Shown here: piece after piece, positions 1-11,032 of the stretch
Numbering within the stretch: the stretch's first letter is position 1
How the letters are laid out: each line of letters starts with the position of its first letter
Assembly (NCBI GenBank): GCA_036850595.1
Contig: CM072163.1
Span: 17,756,639-17,820,638 of the forward strand
Source of the DNA: Rhyacichthys aspro
Lineage: Eukaryota > Chordata > Actinopteri > Gobiiformes > Rhyacichthyidae
DNA: 64,000 bases
Reading direction: 5' to 3'
Program-made: the position numbers and the translations under genes
Notes under the pieces: model-generated
What the model was told of the DNA's origin: nothing
Seen by the model: only the letters and a program-made list of their open reading frames with translations
Databases searched by the model: none

Positions 1-1090
1 TTCATTATACTTTTTTTTTTTTACCTTTTATTTGTTGAAAACTGTTTATTCGACTAATAACATATTGTCTTAAGAATGATCTGTGGAAAAATGAAATCTT
101 CATTCATCATCAAGGATTTTAACTGATAAGCTGCTGTGGCTATTTCTGCCTACACAGCAAAACGGTGCACAAATAATATTATATAATATAATCTAAATAT
201 TATAAACTACTGACAATGCATTCATGTGATTAACAAGAGATAGTTATAGCATTGCATGACCGGCCATTGTTTAACACTGAACTCAGAGGTGACTAAACTT
301 TGATTTGATGTAATATACTGTATGTTGCAGTGGCAGATTCAGTTAGACATGTTTTAACAGTAAATTAATAAAATCGGGGTTTGTGTTAACGAAGGAGAAG
401 TTTTCATTGCTTTTATTTATTGCAGCTTTCATTGCATTTGAGGCAAGTGAGAGGCTAACATTTGAATTGCACTCTCAGTTAAATATAATATAGGTTGCTG
501 TTTTGTATGTTTTTTTATATCATTTACCATGAGTGATACCTCATGATAAATGACATGACATGCTGCCCATCAGAATAGGACACAGATTAAGGCTGGTGTA
601 ATTATTGCACTGCCTTTATTCTCTGTTGCACCCTCAAGGCATTTTGTTCTCAAACTGGGTCTTATTTTGGGAGAAAAACAAATCTGACTGATGTAACATT
701 TCTAAATATGTAATTGAATTAAGTTTGATGTTTTTTTTGCTTCACTGCAGGTCGGTAGGGAGTAGTAGCTAAACTTATTTATGCAATAAATCCAAAATAC
801 TCTGTACTTAATTTGTCTTTTCTTTAAATCCTTTGCTATTTTTACTTAAGTAATAATGTTTTGAGCACTATTAATTTGATAAATGTAATTACTGGAGTTG
901 TTGAATCCTTGCTTAATCCTAGTTATTTAGACTTGGTTTGGTTCAGGTTTCAGGTCTGTTCCTTTGAATATTGAGTATATTTACTGAATGAATGATGATT
1001 CTACAAGCTCTTTTGTAACTACCTCAATATAAAACCATACAATTAGAATGAGCTTGTTCTTTTTCTCATAGTTCCTTGTTTGTTGATTAC
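1..1090. other. AT-rich flank, likely intron of the V-C1 gene
   Basis: Begins with a poly(T) run and stays AT-rich. No exon, repeat with clear ends, or promoter was recognised. If the V-C1 gene encodes a membrane protein, this is its intron after the C1 exon. Confidence 0.5.
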
Positions 1091-1471
1091 CCCATGTGTA
1101 GGATGCAGTGAGCGGTGCAGTCATGGCGGGGTGGCCCTCTACCACGCAGCTGAAGATGACCCCTGACTGCAAAGACTGCTGGTCCGGGAGTGAGAGCACA
1201 CTGATGAGGTAAACTTCACTGGTGTTGTTGTCCAGCATTTGGACACACTGCAGCGTTTGGTTTTCAGACGGGTCACTCGGAGGGTTAACTGAAACAGGAA
1301 GTTTGCAGCTGCTGACTGACGGGTGATCGATAGAGGGCGCCGCGCTCTGATAGGTCCAGGTGAGGTTCAGTTCAGTCGGATGGAACCCCCCAGTGACACA
1401 CAGGAGGGCCCAGCGGCCGGCCTCGGGGTCAGATGGAGTCTGCAGGTAGAGGCGGGGGGCAGAGGGTGGAG
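1091..1471 (-). CDS. C1-set Ig domain exon of the V-C1 receptor
   Basis: Encodes 127 residues: an APPSAPRLYL linker, WALLC with the first cysteine (25), GGFHP and the core tryptophan in LNLTWTY (39), and FSCVVEGHP with the second cysteine (109). The GGF(Y/H)P and CxVxHP patterns are C1-set signatures shared with MHC, tapasin, SIRP and B7-H6. APPSAPRLYL followed by a C1 fold is close to the B7-H6 (NCR3LG1) layout. The acceptor is TTTGTCCAG and the donor is ACATGGG/GTAATC; length fits phase 1 to phase 1. Two extra cysteines (SSC and LQC) may form another bond. Sequons are NLT, NQT and NNTS. The connecting, membrane and cytoplasmic exons should follow at lower coordinates. None is recognisable in bases 1-1090. 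Confidence 0.8.
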
Positions 1472-1824
1472 CTGGACAAAGGGAGAAGAGAAAAGATTTA
1501 ACTTCAAGCACAGCAGGGATATTTCATTTAAGAACAATGTTAAAACTGCAAGCAATCAAGTGTTACAGAAAAAAAATAATCAAGCACATATTGTTCAAAA
1601 GGTTAATGTTTGCTAAGACCTTTTACTGAATAAAAAAAATATATGAAGTTTGGCTTTTTGAACTTATCATGAATTGTTTTAATTGCACTTGCCTATTGAG
1701 TTTCTTCACACTTTTTTAATGACTTTGACTAACTTGTTAAAAAGCCATTTCTAAATAGCATTGTCCATATTACATCTATTATAAAATGTGTCTATGGTCT
1801 TGCCTTGTGCCTTACACACTGTTT

Positions 1825-1863
1825 AAAGGTGCAGAGTGTAACCCTTTGGCAGCATCTGTTGGT
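1825..1863. repeat. Fragment of a teleost dispersed repeat
   Basis: TTAAAGGTGCAGAGTGTAAC resembles the end of a common fish MITE family whose ends read TTAAAGGTGCA..TGTAAC. The SINE at 1879-2035 appears to have inserted into or beside it. No matching opposite end is clear. Confidence 0.3.
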
Positions 1864-1878
1864 GATAAACCTCCTTTT

Positions 1879-2035
1879 AGTATTTAGAGTGTTTTTATGG
1901 GCTTTTGGCTGTTATTGAAAGAAGCAGTAGCAGTAGAAATGGGGTGAGAGAGAACGGGGAAATGACATTGGGCAAATGACCCGATTGAGATTGGAACCCG
2001 GGTCTCCCACGTGCTTGGTGCCGGGGGCGCCTCCT
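1879..2035 (-). mobile_element. tRNA-derived SINE with target-site duplication
   Basis: A 157-bp insert bounded by the same 15-mer, GATAAACCTCCTTTT, at 1864-1878 and 2036-2050. On the minus strand it starts GGAGGCGCCC, carries a B-box-like GGGTTCCAATC, then GGGTCATTTGCCCAATGTCATT and a pyrimidine-rich CTCTCTCACCCC. That is the layout of a common teleost tRNA-derived SINE. The perfect duplication marks it as a retroposon insertion and suggests it is not very old. It is not a functional tRNA gene: no cloverleaf is visible beyond the head. Confidence 0.75.
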
Positions 2036-4956
2036 GATAAACCTCCTTTTTACAGCTTTTAGGCACCTACAGTGGCCCTTCATGGACATTCGTTTGGAGT
2101 TCAAACATATTTCTAAGAAATGGGTCAGATTATTAGTTTGCTTTAGAGATTTGTAAAGAAAAACCCATTTTCCTCTCGTTTGTCTTGTCTGTTTGTCTGT
2201 GAGCGGTTTTCTACAATCAGGTAAGATTACTACATGTGACTCCGTGCAACTTGAGTTCACCAAAACCTGTTTCTTGATGTCTGTGAAACTGTACATTTAA
2301 AGAGGTCAAGTGCATTGTGGGCTACACATAACAGGCAGCATCAGTCAGTGTCAATTTGAGTGGAGTTCAAAGAGCAATAGAGTTCAGAAAAAGAGCATGT
2401 TTGTTTTCCTAACCATCTAGCTAACCACTATTCTATACTATGGTTGTATTCAATTTTTTTATTTTTATTTTTTTTTACTAAATTTGAGATCTGTGATCCT
2501 GTCTCACTGACCTGCAACCACCAATTCAAAACCATTATGTATAATGGCTCGACTAATCCTGCTTCAGCAATGGCCAAAGCTACAAACTATGGGGCTAAAG
2601 TGTTATTTTGAGTAATTATGAGCAATTGTACACTGTTCAAAAGTAGTAAATTTGAGTGGTATTTCATTTGGTTCAACTGTATACTATTAAATTTCATGGT
2701 AAGTAAAAAAAATATGTTTCTGAATAGATCTGCTTCTTTAAACTTGCACTGCAGCTGATTCTCACAAGATTTTGGAGCTTACAAACTCACAAAAATCCAT
2801 CTTGTACTGCTCCAAGCAAAGTATTCATGTCCGATGCAGTAATCAGGCCAATGAAACTGAACTCAGCCTTCCAAAGAAATGTAATTAACCAGAGCTGATT
2901 CATGATTTAACCACTTTTTCACATAGGACCATGTAGTTTCAAGGAGATTTTTTTCTGTGATAAATAAACCCATCACTTAAAACTGCATTTGTGTTGCTTG
3001 AGTTATTCTTGTCTAATATTTAAATTTGTTTGATGATCTGAAACACAAGTGTGACAAATGTGCAAAACAAATAAGATATCAGCAACTTTCTAGGCATATT
3101 AAAGAATATTTAGTGCTCTTTTTTTGAGTGCACTAGACATTTGGACATCACTACCACACATAGTATTGGTTCTTTAGTGTATAGCATATGCTTTAATACA
3201 ACTGTACCAACTTGTCCCTTACATCAACATATTATCCCTCATTCAATGACAAACCCACCACCAGCTTAGCTCCCTGAAAACATTGTGTATGTTGCTGGAC
3301 GATGCACCAAAAAGCATTCTTGTAAAAATGTGCATTCACAACAAATGAGAAAAACACGTTGAAAGTAGGCTCCCAAACCAACAGGCGCCACAGCAACAAC
3401 ATGGGAGAGAGTAAACACCCTCCATGTCATTTATAACATTAAACTGGGTCTCTGCTGCAACAGATAATACTTCACATTAAAGTGGAAAATAGGACAACAA
3501 TTAAGTAAAGTTTGTGTTGATAGATTGATCGGGCAACAAGGACAAGAGAAGGACAAAGGCTTAAAAATAGGGCCAAAGAGTCTGGAGCCCAACATTATCT
3601 GTTAGAAAAGGGTTTGGAAAGAAATTGATCGAGCTGAACTATGAGCAGACTTTGCTCTATTTCCATAACCTCGACTGACCTTTGTTGTTTTTGACCTGGA
3701 TATTTGTATTTGTATATTTATGGTAATGTAGTTTCTGCCTTCCTCACCTTAATGGAGGGTTTAGGCATGTCATCTTGGGTGTCACCTTGGACAGTTTGTA
3801 AAGCCCTTTAAATAAGCTGGACGGCATGCATGAAATTGCATCGATATTTGTTACGTAACTGCATATTGTCCAATTAAAGGCAGACATTTGTTTGTAGTTC
3901 AGTGATGACACTTATTCTACTGCAAATAAAATGCTAATTTTGCAGCAAATTGCAATGTGTGTAACTGCCTGAACAGGAAAATAATGAAGGGTTAAAATAA
4001 GAGTGGAATAAGTGGATATGGTTATATTGCAGTATGCTTAATTAATCATAATGATTCCCTTGCAGATAATAAATATGATCAAGCTACAATCAATTATGTA
4101 AGCTTCATGTTTGTTTCTTTCATTTCTGTAAGGTGTCACTGAATTCATTTGAGAATAAGTGTTTTACTTTGTTACACACAATCACTATTTGATCATGTTT
4201 GAACACTGTCACACCATTTAATCTTATTTATCATTTGCAGGTACCATTTATGTGAAACTAAAAACAAGAAAAACAGTGCAGAAACACTAGAGGGCCTCAC
4301 TGAAGATAAGACAGCTCTGCAGAAAATGAAAGAGGTGGAGTCATCTCAGAGGTTCTGGTGCAAAAGTTAGTGGCCACTAGGGGGCAGAGTCATCATAGTA
4401 GGTGTATTTGTAACGATGCCAACAAGTGATGCATGGATTTGTCCAGACGCCAAGAGCTGGACAGCTGCTGGACGTGTGCCAGGCCACGTAGCAAGTGTCA
4501 AAACAAAGGCTGTGGGACGTCTAACTGTTGATAATTATTTGAGGGCTGGATTTACTCTTTTTTATATTTGAACGTTGATTGATTATTATTATTGCTTGTT
4601 GGATGGTAATTATATAAAAGTTGTGATTTTCTGCATCTAGAGTTCTTGTGTTTGACCGGTAGCTGGAACCCTGCCTAGAATTTTTGGCCTTCTGAGACTT
4701 CCTGTTTTTGTTATAGAAGATAATGGAAACAGCCCTTATGAAAAATTACAAATAAGACCAAGAAATTGTTTATTTACTTTTTGCCTGGCATTAAATGTTG
4801 AAAATAGTTCATTCTGTTGAAAAGAGTAAAGTTGTGCTGTTAATATTATTGTCCATAAATTTTGTCAAGATGTTTCCTTTGCTAGATGGCTGCACATATG
4901 GCATAATGTATTAACATAACATTTCATTAGTGAGTTATGTAAAAACTAACAATATT

Positions 4957-5280
4957 TTAAAGCAGCACTGCATAACTTTTTATGGATGTTTAACTATTAT
5001 TTGTTTATTATCATTTCTCAGAGAATGTGGTGTGTTAGGTGCACTATATTTACATAAAAGGGGTTATTAATTCTGTGTCTGGGAACTATTCAAATGACAT
5101 TGACACTATACATTTGAATGATTTTGTGGCTGTCACTATTCAGGTAAATATATCTGAACAAAACACACCAAAAGTATGCATATAAATGTTATCCTATTTG
5201 AAATGCAGTCTATAGGGTAACCAGAATAATTCATTCCAGATTAGTGAGATGACAATAACAGCACGTAAAAGTTATGTTTT
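4957..5280. mobile_element. Possible MITE with imperfect inverted ends
   Basis: The left end AGCACTGCATAACTTTTTA and the right end AGCACGTAAAAGTTATG are partly inverted copies (CATAACTTTTA against TAAAAGTTATG). The interior is AT-rich and non-coding. Ends and duplication are not exact, so this is tentative. Confidence 0.35.
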
Positions 5281-6561
5281 ATTTGGTAGAAGGCAACATC
5301 GCATCTAGAGAAAATCAAAAAGGAGCTTTTCTTCCGCATGAGGGATTTCCACATAATAATTTGGCCATCCCTCCCTGCCTTGTTTTGTGGTGAGTTTCAA
5401 TTCCCTGGGCAAGATCAATACAAGGCCTGGCGCACGGTGCTGGGGTGATTATTTCTAGATCTGTCACGAAACTGCTCAGGCAAAAAGATGAACTCGGAGG
5501 GAATTTCACACAACTGGAATTTTTATAGATCGAGTTTGGTCTTTTCGTTTTATGGTGATGCATGATGCACACCGGTGCTTATATCGAACTCCCTCGTATT
5601 AAAAACTGTGACCAGTGTAGTGTTTCCCAAACAGTGGGACAGGAGCCAGAGGTGGGTCATAGTAGATTTGATTTGGCTTGCCACAATACTTCTAAAATTC
5701 AGACACAGGTTTGTAATAGAGCCTGATAACAAAACAACCACAAATGTAATGAAAATGAAATATGCACATAAATAGAACAATATCAAGTAAACACAGCAAG
5801 TTTAAATTATACAGCAAAACTTTTGATAATATTGTTTTGACTCTTGAACTGGACTGAACTGCATTAAATTTACTGTTTCTTATATTTGCAGGAAATGTCA
5901 TGAGTGTGCAGTAGGCAACAGCTATTGAGAATGTTTTTGATGTCAGAATTAACACTTTTGTTATTACATTTGGAATTCATTATAATTTTGATTATGATTC
6001 CGAGTCTTTTGCATTCAAAATTCATAAAAATAGCTACTTTAGTGGTAGAAATATCACAGGGTGCAGATAAGATAAAATAGAAATAAAATTAAAAAAAAAC
6101 ACTAAGAAGAAAAAAGAGAAAAGATTAAAAGGAAACGTTCACTGTTAAAACAAACAAACACTACGGTTGCAAAACAATATTTCATAACGACAAAGGCTAC
6201 TTAAAAACAAACGAGACTTAAAAGTTACAAAATTACAGTTTAAACTATACAAAAATGCTAAAAAGTAACAAACGAGACAAAACAAAACAAAACAAAGAGA
6301 CTATAAAAATTAAATAATTTTGATTATGTAATAGCATGATAATAGTGGGGTAATAAGATTATAACAAATGCTAAAAGTATCATAATTTGATTTGTTGAGA
6401 GCATAGTAATTCTACATTAATGCACTGATTTTTTTTTACTTGAAAACATGGTTCTATGTGGGTAATATGAATAAATGAAGACAGATAAATTAGACAGTGT
6501 CATAGCCAAGACCACAACAGCATAACTTGGAATTCAGCCACACACACTTGTATAAACTCAC

Positions 6562-6837
6562 CCAAAACAGTGAGCAGTGTGCCGTTACCCAACTCCGGGT
6601 CTTTGTGCAGGACGCTGACCTCACAGTAATACCTCCCAGAATCCTTCGGCACCACCTGAGTGATCAGCAGGGATGAGCTCTGGTTCTTCTCCACCAGGAA
6701 GTGCCGAGACGACCGCAGGATGAGCTGCTTCCCCCACTTCATTTTGAACCACTGAACCCCGTACTTCAGGGATTGGACTTGAAAATGACAAGATAGGCTG
6801 GCCGTTTCACCCCGCATCACAGTGAGCGATGGAGGGA
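6562..6837 (-). CDS. V-set Ig domain exon of a V-C1 receptor (NKp30/NCR3LG1-like)
   Basis: Encodes 92 residues of a V-set Ig domain: ETASLSC with the first cysteine (about residue 17), core tryptophan in VQWFK (30), a KDSGRYYC motif with the second cysteine (72), and a J-like ending LGNGTLLTVL. The G-x-G-T strand with no separate J segment is seen in SIRPs, NKp30 and teleost NITRs. The donor TTTTGG/GTGAGT gives phase 1, and the one leftover base completes an alanine with the C1 exon. The start is less sure: AGACAG just before the VPPSL codons gives phase 1, while GGTAG four bases upstream (exon start 6841) gives phase 0. Neither has a good pyrimidine tract. Sequons are NQS and NGT. The gene continues left with a C1 exon. 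Confidence 0.8.
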
Positions 6838-6841
6838 CTGT

Positions 6842-7900
6842 CTACCCCCAGTCCCTGCGGGGGCGCTGTCAGCCCTAAAGACAGAGCCATTAATACTGTG
6901 TGTCAGACAAGGGAGTACAGGCCGGACGAGAGGTCAGTTACAAACACTTTAAATGTGCTCCGAGTTCAGTGATCTCCAAACAGATTTTCATTGGAGACCC
7001 ACGTGTCCATTTACCAATCATTTATGACCCAGAGGACTTTTGCCCATTTTGTCTTGGTCTTGTTCTGCTGTTTGTTTGGTTTTTTTTGCCCTATTTGACA
7101 GTTAGTTTTCCTTTTTTGGCAATTTTCTTTCAATTTTGCACCACCCTGTTTGTTCTTAGCTTTATTATTGGTATTATTTTATTCCTTTTTACAGCTATGT
7201 TTCTGTAGTGACATTTGGGTTCCTTGTTGTTGTTTTGTCCATTTTAGCATACTTTTCAGCCTAAGTCTCTGCTTTCTTTTTAGCTAAACTCTTTATTAGA
7301 TTTTCAAGGCCCCTGATCTCTTTTTCTGAGACTGCCCCCCCACAAACTTGAGCATAAAAAAACCAATTAACCATAAATGCTCCTGCACATTTGCATCCCT
7401 TTCCCACCTTTAAATATATGTAATTACGAAAAAGTTATCTGCTGCTGGAATTTGAAATTTCGTCATGACCTGCATAAAAGACTTAGACAGACCCACTGTT
7501 TTAGTGTCTGAGTGGCACCATTGTATGTCAATTTTAATCCAATTCTACAATAAAGCAGATAATTACTGAATGTCTCCCGGTGCGATAAACATCACCTCAC
7601 AACAAATGTGGTTTTTTTTTGTTGTTTTTTTTGACAAAACTCCTCAACAAAGGCCAGATTTCCACAGCTCTAAAAAACGAACGTCTGATTGGAGCGGCTA
7701 CTTATCTGCCTAAGTGTGATGAAGTGATTATTAAGTACGGTGATGAAATACTGCAGATAAGATAAGCAAGTCATTCAGACAACTCACAGGTGGGGCGCAC
7801 AAACAGACAAACTAAAATAGGCTACAACTTTTTAGCGTCTACTTTTAAAACTTTTCGATACTCTGTACTTTAAGATTTTTTCGAGTAAAATAGGTTACAC
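6842..7900. other. Non-coding interval upstream of the V exon
   Basis: AT-rich with T-rich runs near 7080-7180. No exon or repeat with clear ends was recognised. It would be intron if the V-C1 first exon lies further right. Confidence 0.45.
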
Positions 7901-7904
7901 CTCT

Positions 7905-8900
7905 CCCGTACTTCTGTTTTCATGTTGTACTTCCCTGTATTATATAGGTCTTAAAGCTGGGGTATTTTTAGGTTGTTTGGTTAGGTCAGATTATCTATAA
8001 AGATGTTATTAAGCTGGAAATGATACTATAAGAAACATTTAGATATGGTCTTTGACTGTAGTTAAATTGCACTTTACTCCATCAGTGTTATAGGTTTTAA
8101 AGCTGGGGTAGGCATTTTTTGGAGTGCACAAACTGATACATAAAAGTAGGCTCAATCTCTTCAATATTTGTTTAAAAACCCCCCAAAAACATTAGATAAG
8201 CCGTTTCTTGACATGTTGCCCTTTACTGCATTTATGATATAGGTCTTAAAGCTGGGGTAGGCAGTTTTTGGAGACAAGAACAAGTTGCATTTGTTCAATG
8301 TTTGATTTAAAAAACAAACAAACAAAAAAATCTCTGAATGTAGTAATAGTGTACTTATTGCAATAGTTTAATACGATTTAAAGCAGGGGTAGGCCATTCT
8401 GGAGCACACAAATTGGCACAAAAAACATCTTTCCTAAAACCTTTGGATAAATGTGCTTCCTCTTCACAATCTTTTTGATATTAAAGCTGGGATAAGCAAT
8501 TTTGGACTGCACAAACCAGACGTATAAAACGGATACATCTCTTTTTTTCATTTTATTTTTTATTTAAACACTGATAGCAAAAATTACAATAAATAATCTC
8601 CAATATTGTACATTACTGTATTAGTTTAATATGATTTAAAGCTGGGATAGGCAATTTTGGAACACACAAATTGGTGCATTAATGCCTTGCTCTTCCTGTT
8701 GACAACGTTTTTGGTATTAGAGGTCTGTCTGTCATGTTGCACGTTCCTGTATTACTGTTTAGGACTTAAAGATGGGGTAGGCCATTATTTGAGTGCACAC
8801 AAAAACAGAAAACATTTAACTGTCTTCTCTCAGTATTGACAATATATCTGGCTGAAGTGATGCAGCAATTTATGGCGTGTACAAAAACATTTTAAATCTC
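7905..8900. repeat. Degenerate tandem array, ~140-bp unit
   Basis: The core TTAAAGCTGGGGTAGGCA, with substitutions, recurs at about 7951, 8097, 8246, 8378, 8481, 8636 and 8766, with a possible eighth remnant near 8853. Spacing is 103-155 bp. Most copies are preceded by TGTTGTAC..CCTGTATTA-type sequence, and most are followed by TTTTGGAGTGCACAAACTGG-type sequence. Whole units are therefore repeated, not just the core. The core resembles the end of a dispersed fish element, so the array may have grown from one insertion. Confidence 0.75.
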
Positions 8901-9588
8901 TCTGCTATCTACTTCAAGATATGCAAGACTTTTGTGTAAATATGTAAACCTTTCCTCGTTATAGGCCTGAAGACTTTAAATGCAATGCCTGGCTATTTTG
9001 AAATTCTACCTACTCCACATTTACAGTTCCTATTTATGATGGAAAGCAAACCAACTCTCTCGAGGCTTAGAGTACATTCAGTGCGATTATGCAAAGCCAG
9101 TGCATTCTGCAAGAGACTTTACTGACCTGCTGCTCGGCCTTGCATCAGGAGAAAACTCAGGAGAGGCCACGCTGCCATGTTGTTGTTGCTCGCCGCCCAG
9201 ATTTGAGAGCAGAAATCAGTGTAAAGTTCGGAGCAGACGGCTGTTATTTAAAATGTGATGTCTCAGCTCGTTCTTAAGCGCTTATAAGGTCTGAGGTGAA
9301 GGTTCATTAATAGGTCATGCTCGAACACCAACCTGAATCTCAGAGGCTGTTGGGGTGAAAAACAACATATGTCAGTGTCTTGGAAAACAACGAGGGCCTC
9401 GGTGTGAGGGCTGACAGAAACCACAGTGCAACAGTAAGCAAATCCTGCTGCAATTAGGCCACAGGTTCTGCTAGGTTTGCATTGTACGAGCCCAGGTTTT
9501 ACATAACAGTTGACCTTTATATTGTGAACCAAAAGTTTGTATGGTAAACTCCCTCAAAATTTGAATGTACTCTTACTTACCTGTAGGT
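8901..9588. other. Non-coding interval between repeats
   Basis: Mixed composition, somewhat GC-richer at 9100-9450. Short open frames on both strands show no recognisable domain. Confidence 0.4.
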
Positions 9589-10051
9589 CACACATGTCAA
9601 ACTCAAGGCCCGGGGGCCAAATGCGGCCCTTTGCACTGTTTTGTGTGGCCCTTCAATACATTTAGTAGCTTACATTTTTGGCACTAGGTTAAATTCAAAC
9701 AGGTTTTAGACAGATTTGAACAGGTTTTAGATGGTTTTAATTTAAATCCAACTAAATCCTGTCCAAATAAGACTAAAACCTGTTCAAATCTGTCTAAATC
9801 CTGTTCAAATCCACCAAAATCCTATTCAAATCCAACTAAAATCAGTTCAAATCCAACTAAAACCTGTCCAAATCTGACTAAAACCTGTTCAAATCCAATT
9901 AACACTTGTTTGAATCCAATTCAAATCTGTTCAAATCCAATTAAAACCTGTTCAAGATACAATCTCTCAAAATTTAATCTCCATCTTCGGCCCCTGGAAG
10001 GATTATTATTGACTATTGCGGCCCCTCACCACTTTGAGTTTGACACCTCTG
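9589..10051. mobile_element. hAT-type MITE with internal minisatellite
   Basis: The terminal inverted repeats are CACACATGTCAAACTCAAGG at the left and, read on the other strand from the right end, CAGAGGTGTCAAACTCAAAG. The flanks carry an 8-bp duplication, CTGTAGGT, at 9581-9588 and 10052-10059. An 8-bp duplication is the hAT superfamily mark. At 463 bp with no transposase it is non-autonomous. The interior at about 9690-9955 is a ~21-bp minisatellite built on CTAAAACCTGTTCAAATC. Confidence 0.8.
9690..9955. repeat. Minisatellite (~21-bp unit) inside the hAT MITE
   Basis: About ten diverged copies of AAATCCAACTAAAACCTGTTC in one orientation (from ~9745). They are preceded at ~9692-9740 by two copies in the opposite orientation (GAACAGGTTTTAGATGG). 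The two arms could pair as a hairpin. Confidence 0.75.
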
Positions 10052-10059
10052 CTGTAGGT

Positions 10060-10649
10060 GTTTAACCAAAGATCCATATGTGCAGCTTATATGAATGTCA
10101 CATGGTCTGACCCATAGACAGATACGTACTAATAATGAGAAGCCTTTAGCATTGATTTCCATCACACAAAAACAAAGAAACAGTTGTTAGCTTGTTTTTG
10201 GCGTGTTTTGGTAAATTCTGAAAAAAGCATAAAAGGCAACTTGGACAATGCTGACAATTTTCACAGAGATGAAGCAAATTAGAAAAAAGAAGTATACATT
10301 TTTTAACTTTAGTGAACATTCTGTGCCGGTCCCTATATAAATGGAGTGGGTTGTGTCAGACATAAAAGCATTGCCAAGCTACTCATGTGGATTACTCTCC
10401 TGTGGTGACTCTGTGGAGAAAAAGTCCATGTTTGCTTATATAACTGTAACTGCAGCAACTCATAAAAATAAAGATAATAGTCCTAGCTTGTTTAGATAAT
10501 TGTGTTATTGTACAATCAGGTATCGTGGAAAGGTCATGGTTTGAGCATCACTGGCAACTCAGACAAAAAGAAAAGATGAAACACATACACAGAATATTTG
10601 CTGTATTTTCTCACTTTTAGAAATGAAAATGCCTCACATGTAGTAGATA
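10060..10649. other. Non-coding interval between two MITEs
   Basis: AT-rich, with no recognisable exon or repeat ends. Confidence 0.4.
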
Positions 10650-11032
10650 CAGTACTGTGCAAAGTTTCATGCAAGTGTGGATATAGAAAGTAAAGTTAAC
10701 GATAAAGTCTGGTGATTTTTATTAGTCTAAGTTTTTGAATGAACTGGGTAGATAAATTCTGTTCAAACATTTGGAGAATCCCACATAAAACCAGGCCAAA
10801 CTGGACTAAACCAGACCATTACATCTCAGAAGGAACTAGGCAAGACCAGACCATGTAATCCCAGCTAGAACCAGGCCAGACTCCATGATGTTGGGATCAG
10901 AGTTACACCATCACGTCTTTGTTCTGGAATCACTCTAAAAATAAAAATCTCTTCTCTCACTTTTCCACTTTGTAAATTGATTAAAAAACACTGTGTATCT
11001 TCACTCCTGCTAAAACTTTTGCACAGTGCTAT
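10650..11032. mobile_element. TA-flanked MITE
   Basis: The left end CAGTACTGTGCAAAGTTT and the right end AAACTTTTGCACAGTGCTA are imperfect inverted repeats flanked by TA, as in Tc1/mariner-type elements. The interior holds short repeats of ACCAGGCCA and ACCAGACCA (about 10785-10880) and no transposase. Confidence 0.6.

Larger units (their letters stand above)
1472..6561 (-). other. Intron of the V-C1 gene between C1 and V exons
   Basis: About 5.1 kb of AT-rich sequence flanked by matching GT-AG ends and phase 1 junctions. It contains a SINE at 1879-2035 and a possible MITE at 4957-5280. The stretch 6060-6330 is A-rich with many AAAC and AAAAG runs. Nothing else was recognised. Confidence 0.65.

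Noticed and set aside
1960..2035. tRNA-like B box, possible tRNA gene
   Set aside because: No complete cloverleaf or acceptor pairing. The flanking 15-bp duplication and tail show a SINE.
4240..4300. Plus-strand acceptor-like TTTGCAG followed by a short frame with a TIYVKL (ITSM-like) motif
   Set aside because: Only about 15 codons before a stop, on the strand opposite the V-C1 exons, with no matching donor exon. Best treated as chance.
6900..7208. 102-codon plus-strand frame with a phenylalanine/leucine-rich C terminus
   Set aside because: Hydrophobic residues come from T-rich sequence. No start context, splice sites or family similarity.
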